Part shown: positions 35,501 to 42,826 of the stretch, one piece after another
How positions within the stretch are numbered: position 1 is the first letter of the stretch
How the letters are laid out: each line of letters opens with the position of its first letter
DNA from: Sphingomonas sp. MA1305
Lineage (GTDB): Bacteria > Pseudomonadota > Alphaproteobacteria > Sphingomonadales > Sphingomonadaceae
Direction of reading: 5' to 3'
Assembly (NCBI RefSeq): GCF_016107325.1
Contig: NZ_RCVT01000003.1
Location: forward strand, 248,001 to 312,000
Length of the DNA stretch: 64,000 nucleotides
Translations under genes and position numbers: made by a program
The notes under the pieces: model-generated
What the model saw: only the letters and a program-made list of their open reading frames with translations
Told to the model about the DNA's origin: nothing
Database searches by the model: none

Positions 35501-36577
35501 GTCATCCCCTGGTACCGCGCCCTGGGCGTCAAGGTTGGCCGCCGGGCGGAGATCTCCACCGCCAGCGCGATCGTCCCCGACCTGGTCGAGATCGGCGCGG
35601 AAAGCTTCATCGCCGACTCGGTGATCTTCGGCGCGGCGCGGATCGGCCACGGCACGATCGAACTGGCGCACACCCGCATCGGCCGGCGCAGCTTCATCGG
35701 CAATTCGGCGCTGCTGCCGAGCGGCGCGCAGATCGGCGACGAGGTGCTGATCGGCGTCTTGTCCAAGCCGCCCGAGGATCCGAAGCTCGCCACCGACGGC
35801 GGCAGCACCTGGTTCGGCTCGCCGGCCATCCGCCTGCCGGTGCGCCAGGTCGCGACGATGTTCGACGAGGGCGCACGCTTCAATCCGTCCAAGCGGCTGA
35901 TCGCCACCCGTCTGGCGATCGAGGCGGTGCGCACGACGCTGTCGCTGACCGCCTTCCTGGTCTTCTTCAGCCTGCTGTTGTCTGTCGTCGGCGACCTCGA
36001 CGACCTCGAACGCGGCGGGCTGATCATCGGCCTGAGCTTCCCCTTCCTCTATGTCGGCTTCTGCCTGGCCTGCGGCCTGTTCGTGCTGGCGCTGAAATGG
36101 CTCGTCGTCGGCCGCTACAAGGCGACCACCGCGCCGCTGTGGAGCACCTTCGTCTGGCGCACCGAGCTGGTCACCGCGACATATGAGAATCTCGCGGTCG
36201 CCAATCTGCTCGAGCCCTTGCGCGGCACGCCGTGGCTCGGCCTCTACCTCAGGCTGATGGGGGCGAAGGTCGGTCGGCGCTGCTACATCGACACGACCGA
36301 CCTCACCGAGCACGATCTGGTGACGATCGGCGACGACGTCGCGCTCAACGATTTCGCCGGCTTGCAGACGCATCTGTTCGAAGACCGGGTGATGAAGGTC
36401 GGCGCGATCCGCGTCGGCGACCGGGCGACGATTGGCTCGCTGGCGATCGTGCTCTACGATGCGGAGGTCGGCGCCGACGCGCAGCTCGGCGATCTGTCGG
36501 TGGTGATGAAGGGCGAGACCCTGCCCGACGGCACCAATTGGGAAGGCAGCCCGGCACGGCTCGCAACCGGCGGGTGA
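32534..36577 (+). CDS. Pls/PosA-family single-module NRPS with membrane and beta-helix terminal region
   Basis: This 1347-residue membrane enzyme starts with an adenylation domain (residues about 40-555) showing YTSGTTGRPKGVM, FSLAFDMSVETMW (conserved Asp for the amino group), NTYGPTETS, YRSGDLVRLD and ASGKVDRKAL. A carrier domain follows with phosphopantetheine Ser592 in DLGGHSLKAA. The remaining 700 residues hold transmembrane helices alternating with three left-handed beta-helix segments, the terminal domain of the epsilon-poly-lysine synthetase (Pls/PosA) family. There is no condensation domain. It should activate one alpha-amino acid and either polymerise it or attach it to an acceptor. 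Product and substrate are unknown. It is coupled to its own phosphopantetheinyl transferase. Confidence 0.9.
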   Translation: MNGRSMQPDVMTQPRTISGNDAPTVHASITPAPALRPEEPYARDELLHEIFDATCRQHGGATALQLIGASEEFGRSTSWSYDMLARRSLALAHRLRAMGIGRGDRVVLCLPRGLDQYMAILGVLRAGAAYVPVDWGYPRDRIDFIVEDSGAALILTVASRAGDLGGTTLAIDAELGDLAAEPVLPLGRADTGATPDDLAYIIYTSGTTGRPKGVMITQANACHLVRSESAILALETTDVVFGGFSLAFDMSVETMWSAFFIGARLLVATEALASSGPDIAIALDAAGTTIWHVVPSLIALVEHPVPSLRLINMGGEACPPDLPRRLARPGLRLLNTYGPTETSVTATWTEVAPGQRITIGKPLPGYTAWIVDEHLQPVAAGQEGELVIGGPGVGVGYVNRPDLTAEKFTMTPFMTPSGAAERIYRSGDLVRLDAAGDIDFVGRIDTQVKIRGFRVELAEIEAVIGEAPGVAQAVVHLFTDDDGSEFLAAFIVARNGETVDVDAIKAKVTERLPTYMRPAAYKLLAAMPTLPASGKVDRKALVRPEISVDTGRTIVAPATPMEEALHRVWAEAFAPQPVSVTDDLFEDLGGHSLKAARLVSAARKVPGLAGLSLEDVYAAPTIRTLAARVAGAAPAVVQDAASFHRIAAWKRWLCVAAQTIALLPIYALAGLQWFSPYLAYTHLAGRVDRLTALALSAAFFTIVPIAAMLFSIVAKWVIVGRFKAGDYPLWGGYYFRWWLVRRIIGVTATPYLAGTPMIRGYYRMLGAKIGKRAHIGAGTIDTVDLFTCGDDAIVSDQAVLATSSVERGLLRLGTVTLGPGAFVGAQSVVGRNAALGEDAVLDDMSALQADTAIPARQRWTGSPASFADHVPARPMPARGESPLATVSLLVGALLLPIIAILPIAPGLIALIELDWATTGYAYVLVSPLLAVTYVVMMCVLTVAAKRLILGKVRPGIYATDSGFYVRYWLVKQINDLALRLLHPIFATLYVIPWYRALGVKVGRRAEISTASAIVPDLVEIGAESFIADSVIFGAARIGHGTIELAHTRIGRRSFIGNSALLPSGAQIGDEVLIGVLSKPPEDPKLATDGGSTWFGSPAIRLPVRQVATMFDEGARFNPSKRLIATRLAIEAVRTTLSLTAFLVFFSLLLSVVGDLDDLERGGLIIGLSFPFLYVGFCLACGLFVLALKWLVVGRYKATTAPLWSTFVWRTELVTATYENLAVANLLEPLRGTPWLGLYLRLMGAKVGRRCYIDTTDLTEHDLVTIGDDVALNDFAGLQTHLFEDRVMKVGAIRVGDRATIGSLAIVLYDAEVGADAQLGDLSVVMKGETLPDGTNWEGSPARLATGG

Positions 36578-37158
36578 CGCCGGTCTGGTACGACGGGCCT
36601 CTCGCCGCGATCGACCCCGCAGCGCGCGCCGTGGTTTGGGCCCTGGCGGACGAGGGGCCGATGGCGCGGCAGGCGGCGGCCCGGGCTCTGGTCGCGCATC
36701 TCGCCGGCGGCGAGGCCGACCGCGTTCGGCTGGCCCGCGATGTCGAGGGCGCGCCGCGCGTCGCCAGTCCCGGCGGCTGGCATATCAGCCTGTCGCGGCG
36801 CGGCGGCACCTGTCTGGTCGCCGCTGCCGACGTGCCGATCGCGGTCGACCGCGAGATCGTCGATGCGGCGCCGCCGTTGTGGGACATGCTGACCGCCGAT
36901 GAGGCGGCGGCGGTGCGGGCGCTGCCCGCGCCCGAACGGCCGCGCGCATGGCTGCGTCGCTGGACGATCAAGGAGGCGCACGCCAAGTTGGTCGGCACGC
37001 CGCGACGGCTGGCGGCGGAGGCGATCGCGACGCGGCTGGTCGACGCCGTCCACGCCACGGCGGAATGTCACGGCCGGTCGCGTTGCTGGACGCGCGACAC
37101 CGGCACGGCGATCGAAACGGTCGCGATATGGGCGACCGATGCAGGAGGAATGGCATGA
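36574..37158 (+). CDS. 4'-phosphopantetheinyl transferase (Sfp-like)
   Basis: This is a 194-residue protein. Motifs are WHISLSRRGG, the metal-binding PIAVDREIVD (usually GVDxE, here AVDRE) and the catalytic WTIKEAHAKL. It moves phosphopantetheine from coenzyme A to a carrier-domain serine. The GTG at 36574 overlaps the stop of the Pls/PosA gene, so Ser592 of that enzyme is the obvious target. Its own stop overlaps the GNAT start. It is a little short of Sfp-type enzymes (about 220 residues) but keeps the key residues. Confidence 0.88.
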   Translation: MTPVWYDGPLAAIDPAARAVVWALADEGPMARQAAARALVAHLAGGEADRVRLARDVEGAPRVASPGGWHISLSRRGGTCLVAAADVPIAVDREIVDAAPPLWDMLTADEAAAVRALPAPERPRAWLRRWTIKEAHAKLVGTPRRLAAEAIATRLVDAVHATAECHGRSRCWTRDTGTAIETVAIWATDAGGMA

Positions 37159-37688
37159 GCCGGGTGGCGGTACGGGCCTATGATCCCGCGGACCGGGCGG
37201 CGGTGCTGGCGATCTTCGACAGCAACCTCCCCGAATATTTCGGCGCCGGCGACCGCGAGTGGCTGGAGGAGACGCTGGACGATCCCGATGGCCCGGCCTT
37301 CGTCGTCACCGTCGACGGTGCCGCCGCCGCCTTCGGCGGTTACGAGCTCTGGGAACATTACAACAAGGCGCTGCTCTATTGGGGCATGGCGTCGCGGCGC
37401 TTCCACCGCGCCGGGCTCGGGCGGCTGCTGCTGTTCGCGCGGCTGGCGCATGCGGCGCAGGCGGCGGAGCCGGCGACGCGCTGGGTGACCGTCGACACCT
37501 CGCCGCGGGTCGCGCCGTTCTTCGAACGCTGCGGCTTCGAGACCACGGCGGTGTGGCCGCAGGGTTATCGCTCCGGCATGACGATGCACGAGCTGCGCTT
37601 CGATCTGGCGGCGACGACGGCGGCGGCGCTGGTAGCGGCGTGCGACGCGGCGCTGGCCGCGGCCGAGCGGCACGTCGCCGACCTGTAG
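37155..37688 (+). CDS. GNAT-family acetyltransferase coupled to the NRPS
   Basis: This 177-residue GNAT fold protein has VRAYDPADRAAVLAIFDSN at the N-terminus, an acetyl-CoA loop RRFHRAGLGRLLLFARL, and a C-terminal VAPFFERCGFETT strand-helix pair. The start overlaps the phosphopantetheinyl transferase stop by ATGA. The tight coupling suggests that it N-acylates the amino acid, the oligomer or the released product of the Pls/PosA enzyme. This could be tailoring or self-protection; both are inference. Confidence 0.82.
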   Translation: MSRVAVRAYDPADRAAVLAIFDSNLPEYFGAGDREWLEETLDDPDGPAFVVTVDGAAAAFGGYELWEHYNKALLYWGMASRRFHRAGLGRLLLFARLAHAAQAAEPATRWVTVDTSPRVAPFFERCGFETTAVWPQGYRSGMTMHELRFDLAATTAAALVAACDAALAAAERHVADL

Positions 37689-37744
37689 GGGCGGGGCGGG
37701 TCGATCGCGCGGCACCTGCGTTGAGCTGGTAAGGAGAAGGATCG

Positions 37745-38095
37745 ATGCTCATTGTCACTCTGCTGATCGCCGCGAGCTCGCCCCAGCTCGACCGCTGCCT
37801 CAACAGCGGCGAGGCCGCGCGTGGCGTCACGCCGGCGATGGCGGCCTGTTTCGGCGCCGACTATCGCCGCGCCGACGCCAGGCTCAACGCGACCTATCGC
37901 GCGACGCTGCGGCGGCTGCCGCCGGCACGGCAGGCGGCGCTGCGGCAGGCACAGCGCGGCTGGATCGCCCGGCGCGACGCCGCCTGCCCGCTGCAGACGG
38001 GGGATGGCGTCGGCACGATCGAGCGGCTCAATCATCCGGCCTGCCTGACCCGCGAGACCGATCGCCGCACCGCCTGGCTCGCCCGCTTCCGCTGA
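37745..38095 (+). CDS. LprI-like (DUF1311) secreted protein
   Basis: This 116-residue protein has a short signal peptide (MLIVTLLIAASS) and the LprI/DUF1311 pattern of a paired-cysteine helical bundle: DRCLNSG, MAACFGADYRRADARLN, WIARRDAAC and PACLTRETDRR. Characterised LprI inhibits lysozyme in mycobacteria; most members are unstudied. The ribosome site AAGGAGAAGG is strong. It lies between the NRPS group and the molybdenum block and shows no clear link to either. Confidence 0.78.
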   Translation: MLIVTLLIAASSPQLDRCLNSGEAARGVTPAMAACFGADYRRADARLNATYRATLRRLPPARQAALRQAQRGWIARRDAACPLQTGDGVGTIERLNHPACLTRETDRRTAWLARFR

Positions 38096-38163
38096 CCCGC
38101 AGTGGCGGTCGCCGGTTCGGCGCGATAAGGCGGCACCGGCAACACCAACGGAGAAGTCCCGAC

Positions 38164-38370
38164 ATGCGGCTCAGCGCACGCAACCAGATCGCCGGCACGG
38201 TCACGTCCATTACCCCCGGCGCGGTCAATGGCACGGTGAAGGTCGACATCGGCAACGGCACGATCGTCACCGCCAGCATCACCGAGGAAGCGGTGCACGA
38301 CCTCGGTCTCGCCGTTGGCGACACGGTCACCGTGGTGGTCAAGGCCAGCGACGTGATGATCGGCAAGTGA
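38164..38370 (+). CDS. mop: Free-standing molybdate-binding Mop (TOBE) protein
   Basis: This is a 68-residue molbindin: MRLSARNQIAGTVTSITPG, a central VKVDIGNGTIVTASIT, and a C-terminal GDTVTVVVKASDVMIG. Mop proteins form hexamers that bind molybdate (or tungstate) oxyanions at subunit interfaces. The gene is preceded by a GGAGAAG ribosome site and lies 1 nt from the ModE gene. In E. coli two Mop units are fused to ModE; here the binding unit is separate. Confidence 0.9.
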   Translation: MRLSARNQIAGTVTSITPGAVNGTVKVDIGNGTIVTASITEEAVHDLGLAVGDTVTVVVKASDVMIGK

Positions 38371-38371
38371 C

Positions 38372-38749
38372 GTGAAGATCGGTCCGCTCTGGCTGAAGCT
38401 ACAGGTGGCGTGCGGCGACGCGCCGGCGATCGGCCCGGGCAAGGCGGCGCTGCTGGAGGCGATCGCTACCCACGGATCGATCTCCGCGGCGGGTCGCGCG
38501 CTCGGCATGAGCTATCGCCGGGCGTGGCTGCTGGTCGACGAGATGAATCGCTGCTTCGATCCGCCGCTGGTCGAGACGCTGCGCGGCGGCGGGCTGGAGC
38601 GCGGCGCCCGTCTCACCGAGACCGGCGGCGTCGTGCTCACCGCCTATCAGGCGCTGGAGCGCCGCGCCGCCGCCCAAGTCGCCGATGACCCCGCCTATGC
38701 GACGCTGCGTGGCTTGCTGCGCCCGGAACCGCTGCCGCCGGCGAAATAG
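38372..38749 (+). CDS. modE: One-domain ModE-type molybdate regulator
   Basis: This 125-residue winged helix-turn-helix protein matches the N-terminal DNA-binding domain of ModE: GPGKAALLEAIATHGSISAAGRALGMSYRRAWLL (recognition helix region; residues about 22-55) and then a wing containing GGGLERGARLTETG. The molybdate-sensing Mop domains that ModE normally carries are absent; a separate Mop gene lies 1 nt upstream. The GTG at 38372 is the start. ModE-type inverted repeats are found 39 bp downstream of its stop, ahead of a TonB receptor. Confidence 0.85.
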   Translation: MKIGPLWLKLQVACGDAPAIGPGKAALLEAIATHGSISAAGRALGMSYRRAWLLVDEMNRCFDPPLVETLRGGGLERGARLTETGGVVLTAYQALERRAAAQVADDPAYATLRGLLRPEPLPPAK

Positions 38750-38766
38750 CCGCAAGACGCGATCTT

Positions 38767-38786
38767 CTATATACGGACGGATATAG
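38767..38786. promoter_or_regulatory. Second ModE-like inverted repeat (weaker)
   Basis: CTATAT-N8-ATATAG is a perfect 6-bp inverted repeat. It lies directly next to the stronger ModE box and has the same TATAT core. It may be a second, weaker site or part of a tandem operator. Confidence 0.45.
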
Positions 38787-38787
38787 C

Positions 38788-38813
38788 CTCGATATATCGA
38801 TGGATATAACGAG
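38788..38813. promoter_or_regulatory. ModE-type operator before the TonB receptor gene
   Basis: CTCGATATAT-CGATGG-ATATAACGAG has 10-bp arms with one mismatch and a 6-nt spacer. This follows the known ModE consensus, CGNTATATA-N6-TATATAACG. It lies 34 bp before the receptor start, a position suiting repression when molybdate is plentiful. Confidence 0.75.
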
Positions 38814-38847
38814 CGGGCTGCCCCGCCACGATAGGGGTATCCGACCG

Positions 38848-41250
38848 ATGACGAAGCGTTGTGCGTGGCTGCTGTGCGCCGCGGCCCTACCATTGAGCGC
38901 CGGCCAGGCCGGGGCACAGACGCAGATCCTCACCACCGAAGGCGACGGCACCGACAGCGCCCGCCCAGCGGAGGAGGGCGCCGTCCCCGACGTGATCGTC
39001 ACCGCGCGCCGCCGCGCGGAAAGCGCGCAGCAGGTGCCCGCTGCGTTGTCGGTGGTCGACGGCGCGCTGCTCGACCGCAGCTACACCATCAATACCCAGG
39101 GGCTGACGACGCTGATCCCCAGCCTCAACTACAGTTCCGCCAATCCGCGCAACACCGCCTTCACCATCCGCGGCCTGGGATCGAGCGTCGTCGCGGTCAG
39201 CCAGGCGAACGACGGGCTGGAGCCGGGCGTCGGCGTCTATATCGACCAGGTCTATCATGCCCGTCCGGCGACCGCGGCGTTCGACTTCGCCGACATCGAG
39301 CGGGTCGAGGAATTGCGCGGCCCGCAGGGAACGCTGTTCGGCAAGAACACCACCGCCGGCGCGCTCAACATCAGTTCGCGCGCGCCGACCTTCACGCGCG
39401 AGGGGTTCGCCGAACTGTCCTACGGCAGCTACGACACGGTCCAGGCACGCGGCTGGGTGTCGGGGCCGATCAGCGACGCGATCGCCTATCGCGTGTCCGC
39501 CGTCTCGACCCGCCGCGACGGCGTGCTCGACAACGTCCGCACTGGCCGTGCCGCCAACACGCTGGGGACGCAGGCGGTGCGCGGGCAATTGCTGGTCAGG
39601 CCCGACGACACGATCCAGATGCGGATCATCGCCGACTTCACCAATTTCCAGGCCTATTGCTGCACCCAGGTCTATCTGCGCACCGGCACGTCCCTGCGTG
39701 CGGCCAACCGGCAGTTCGGCGGCCCGAGCGGTCTCGCCGCGCAATTCGGTTACACGCCGGCGAGCACCGATCCTTACGATCGCAAGACCGATATCGACGG
39801 GCCGCTCGGCGTCGACACCAACGAGGGCGGGGTCAGCGCGATCACCGACTGGAACCTGGGGCCGGCAACGCTCACCTCGGTCAGCGCGTGGCGCTTCTGG
39901 AATTGGGATGCGGAAAACGACCGCGACTATACCGGCATCCCAGTCCAGCTGTCGCAGCATATCCCGTCGCGCCAGGACCAGTATAGCCAGGAATTGCGCC
40001 TCGCCTCGAACGGCGATGCGCGCTTGTCCTACGTCGTCGGCCTCTACGGCTTCCGCCAGCGGCTGACCGGCCGGCCGATCAGCATCTACGGGCCGGCCGC
40101 GGCACGCTATCTGATCGGCACCACCACCGGCACCGCCAATACGCCGGTGCCCGCCAATCTGCTCGACGGCTACGGCCAGGACGGCCGCACCGATTTCCGC
40201 AGCACCAGCTATGCCGCCTTCGGCGAGGCCAATTACCGGATCGTCCCGCGGCTGACCGCGACGCTCGGGCTGCGCTACACGCAGGAGGACAAGGACGGTT
40301 ATTACGCCACCACCGTCTTCGGCGGACCCGCCACCACCAACGCCGCGCTGATCAGCGCGCGGCTCGGCGTGTTGCGGCCGCAGAGCTACCAGGCGCACGA
40401 CAGCGACGGCAGCTTGTCCGGCCGCGGCAATCTCGCCTGGCAGGCGACCGACACCACGCTCGCCTACGCCAGCTATGCGCGCGGCTTCAAATCGGGTGGC
40501 ATCAACATGTCGGGCCTGCCGCTCGACAATGCCAACCAGCCGGTGCTCGCCACGGCGGTCGTCCGCCCCGAACGCAACGAGACCTATGAGATCGGCCTGA
40601 AGAACGCGCTGTTCGATCGTCGCCTGATCGTCAACATCGACGGCTATTACACCAAGGTGCGCGACTTCCAGGCGACGGTGGTCGAGAATTCGCTGACCCA
40701 GACGGTGCAGTTGCGCGGCTATCTGTCGAACATACCCCAAGTGACGGTGAAGGGGGTCGAGGCGGATGTCACCGCCGTCCTGCTCCCCGGCCTCAGCCTG
40801 CGGGCCAACGCCGCTTACGCGGACGGCCGCTACAGCGACTATCCGGCCGGACCATGCCCGCTGGAGGTGCAGACCGCCGCCACCACCCGATGCAGCCTGA
40901 CCGGCCGGCGGCTGGCGTCGTTGCCGCGCTTCGCGATCACCGCCGGCCTCGACTACGTCCGTGCGCTGGGCGATGGCGAGATCATGCTGCACGTCGATAC
41001 CGCCTCGCGCAGCGGCTATAACGGCGACCCCAGCCTGTCGCGCTTCACCTATATCCGGGCCTATAATCTGACCAACGCCAACATCGGCTATCGCTTCGCC
41101 GATGGGGTTGAGGCGATCGTCTGGGCGCGCAATCTGCTCGCCGCCGACTATATCCAGAACCTGACCATCCAGGCGGGCAATTCCGGCCTGATCCTCGGCA
41201 CGCCCAGCGATCCGCGCACGATCGGCGGGACGATTAGGTTCCATCTTTGA
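38848..41250 (+). CDS. TonB-dependent receptor under predicted ModE control
   Basis: This is an 800-residue outer-membrane receptor. The ATG at 38848 opens a signal peptide (LLCAAALPLSAGQAGAQ). A TonB-box-like DVIVTARRR follows near residue 50, then the plug (NTAFTIRGLG, GVYIDQVYHARP, RVEELRGPQGTLFGKNTTAG), and a 22-strand barrel ending TIGGTIRFHL. An upstream in-frame ATG at 38800 lies inside the ModE operator and is rejected. The operator and the neighbouring mop, modE and molybdoenzyme genes suggest that it takes up molybdate, a molybdate chelate, or a substrate of the downstream enzyme. This class usually imports iron chelates or carbohydrates, so the substrate is inferred only from context. 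Confidence 0.9.
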   Translation: MTKRCAWLLCAAALPLSAGQAGAQTQILTTEGDGTDSARPAEEGAVPDVIVTARRRAESAQQVPAALSVVDGALLDRSYTINTQGLTTLIPSLNYSSANPRNTAFTIRGLGSSVVAVSQANDGLEPGVGVYIDQVYHARPATAAFDFADIERVEELRGPQGTLFGKNTTAGALNISSRAPTFTREGFAELSYGSYDTVQARGWVSGPISDAIAYRVSAVSTRRDGVLDNVRTGRAANTLGTQAVRGQLLVRPDDTIQMRIIADFTNFQAYCCTQVYLRTGTSLRAANRQFGGPSGLAAQFGYTPASTDPYDRKTDIDGPLGVDTNEGGVSAITDWNLGPATLTSVSAWRFWNWDAENDRDYTGIPVQLSQHIPSRQDQYSQELRLASNGDARLSYVVGLYGFRQRLTGRPISIYGPAAARYLIGTTTGTANTPVPANLLDGYGQDGRTDFRSTSYAAFGEANYRIVPRLTATLGLRYTQEDKDGYYATTVFGGPATTNAALISARLGVLRPQSYQAHDSDGSLSGRGNLAWQATDTTLAYASYARGFKSGGINMSGLPLDNANQPVLATAVVRPERNETYEIGLKNALFDRRLIVNIDGYYTKVRDFQATVVENSLTQTVQLRGYLSNIPQVTVKGVEADVTAVLLPGLSLRANAAYADGRYSDYPAGPCPLEVQTAATTRCSLTGRRLASLPRFAITAGLDYVRALGDGEIMLHVDTASRSGYNGDPSLSRFTYIRAYNLTNANIGYRFADGVEAIVWARNLLAADYIQNLTIQAGNSGLILGTPSDPRTIGGTIRFHL

Positions 41251-41333
41251 ACGGGCGCTCTTGAAAGAATAAAGCTTTGCGAGCCCGCGGCTTTTCCGAC
41301 TAGATTGGCAACCTAGGCTAAGGAGGAAGCTGC

Positions 41334-41840
41334 ATGTCGCTCATCATCAACGGGATGGCGGTGGCGGCCCCCGCCGACCCCCGCGTCTCGCTGCTCGACC
41401 ATCTGCGCGAGACGCTGCACCTGACCGGTACCAAGAAGGGCTGCAATCAGGGCGCATGCGGCGCCTGCACAGTGCTGGTCGACGGCGAGCGCATCCTGTC
41501 CTGCCTCGCACTGGCGGTGCAATATGACGGCCGCGCGATCACCACGATCGAGGGGTTGGCGAACGACGACGGCCTTCACCCGTTGCAGGCCGCGTTCATC
41601 GAACATGACGGCTTCCAGTGCGGCTATTGCACGCCGGGCCAGATCTGCTCGGCGATCGGCATGGCGGCGGAGGCGAAGCGCGGCGTGCCCAGCCACGTCA
41701 GCGCCGATCTGGTCGGCGATGTCGCGCTGACCCGCGAGGAGGTGCAGGAGCGGATGAGCGGCAATCTGTGCCGCTGCGGCGCACACAACGGGATCATCGA
41801 CGCGATCCGGCACACGCTGGTCGAGGAAGTGGCAGCATGA
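41334..41840 (+). CDS. Molybdenum aldehyde/xanthine dehydrogenase, 2Fe-2S subunit
   Basis: This 168-residue small subunit binds two [2Fe-2S] clusters. The plant-ferredoxin-type cluster uses CNQGACGACTVLVDGERILSC-like spacing (cysteines near residues 37-60). The second uses FQCGYCTPGQ and GNLCRCGAHNGI. There is no twin-arginine signal, unlike E. coli PaoA, so the complex is probably cytoplasmic. The ribosome site AAGGAGG is strong. The stop overlaps the next start by ATGA. It passes electrons from the molybdenum site to the flavin subunit. Confidence 0.92.
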   Translation: MSLIINGMAVAAPADPRVSLLDHLRETLHLTGTKKGCNQGACGACTVLVDGERILSCLALAVQYDGRAITTIEGLANDDGLHPLQAAFIEHDGFQCGYCTPGQICSAIGMAAEAKRGVPSHVSADLVGDVALTREEVQERMSGNLCRCGAHNGIIDAIRHTLVEEVAA

Positions 41841-42826
41841 CGCCGTTCGACTATGCCCGCGCCGGCGACACGGCGGAGGCGCTGCGCCTCGGCACGGGGC
41901 AGGGGGTCGCCTATCTCGGCGGCGGGACCAATCTGGTCGATCTGATGCGCGAGACGGTGGCGCGACCCGACCGGCTGGTCGACGTCTCTGGCCTGTCGTC
42001 CGACATCACCGAGACGCCGGACGGCGGCCTGCTGATCGGCGCGGGCGTGCGGAACACCGCGCTCGCCGAACATCGCGCCGTGCGCGAACGTTATCCGGTG
42101 CTCACCCGCGCGATCCTCGCCGGCGCCTCGGCCCAGATCCGCAACATGGCGACCGTCGGCGGCAATCTGCTGCAGCGGACGCGCTGCACCTATTTCTACG
42201 ACACCGACGGTTCGCGCTGCAACAAGCGCGCGCCGGGATCGGGCTGCGATGCGCGCGACGGCTTCAATCGTATTCACGCCGTGCTCGGCGCCTCCGACGC
42301 CTGCGTCGCGACGCATCCGTCGGACATGTGCGTCGCGCTGGCCGCGCTCGACGCGACCGTCCATGTCGAGGGCGCGGACGGCCGGCGTACGATCGCCTTC
42401 GGCGAACTGCACCGGCTGCCCGGCGATACGCCGGACCGCGACACCGTGCTGCAGCCCGGCGATCTGATCACCGCGGTGGAACTGCCGGCGCTGCCGCTGG
42501 CGGCGCGCTCGACCTATCGCAAGGTGCGCGACCGGGCGAGCTACGCCTTCGCGCTGATCTCCGTCGCCGCGGCGGTGGAGATGGACGGCGACCGCATCGC
42601 CGACCTGCGCATCGCCTTCGGCAGCGTCGCGCACAAGCCGTGGCGGGCGACCAAGGCGGAAGACGCGCTGCGTGGCGGTCCTGCGACCGAAGCGGCGATC
42701 CGTGCTGCGGCGGAGGCGGAATTCGCCGACGCGCGCCTACTGCGCGACAATGGCTTCAAACCCTTGCTGGCGGCGCGCACCCTGGCCGCCGTTATCGGCG
42801 ACCTTGCACAAGGAAAAGCGGCATGA
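41837..42826 (+). CDS. Molybdenum aldehyde/xanthine dehydrogenase, FAD subunit
   Basis: This is a 329-residue FAD-binding subunit. It shows LGGGTNLVDLMRE (FAD pyrophosphate loop), AQIRNMATVGGNLLQRTRC and THPSDMCVALAALDA. A cysteine-rich insertion (RTRCTYFYDTDGSRCNK plus GSGCDA) resembles the extra [4Fe-4S] loop of E. coli PaoB. It takes electrons from the 2Fe-2S subunit and passes them to an external acceptor. The start overlaps the previous stop, and the stop overlaps the next start. Confidence 0.92.
   Translation: MTPFDYARAGDTAEALRLGTGQGVAYLGGGTNLVDLMRETVARPDRLVDVSGLSSDITETPDGGLLIGAGVRNTALAEHRAVRERYPVLTRAILAGASAQIRNMATVGGNLLQRTRCTYFYDTDGSRCNKRAPGSGCDARDGFNRIHAVLGASDACVATHPSDMCVALAALDATVHVEGADGRRTIAFGELHRLPGDTPDRDTVLQPGDLITAVELPALPLAARSTYRKVRDRASYAFALISVAAAVEMDGDRIADLRIAFGSVAHKPWRATKAEDALRGGPATEAAIRAAAEAEFADARLLRDNGFKPLLAARTLAAVIGDLAQGKAA

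Noticed and set aside
32204..36373. A 1389-codon open frame on the minus strand
   Set aside because: It is antisense to the Pls/PosA gene, is extremely rich in Arg, Gln, Asp and Ala, and shows no domain. Such frames arise in high-GC genes with strong third-position bias.
38800..38847. Upstream ATG for the ModE-associated TonB receptor
   Set aside because: It lies inside the ModE-type inverted repeat and adds 16 residues before the signal peptide. The ATG at 38848 fits better.
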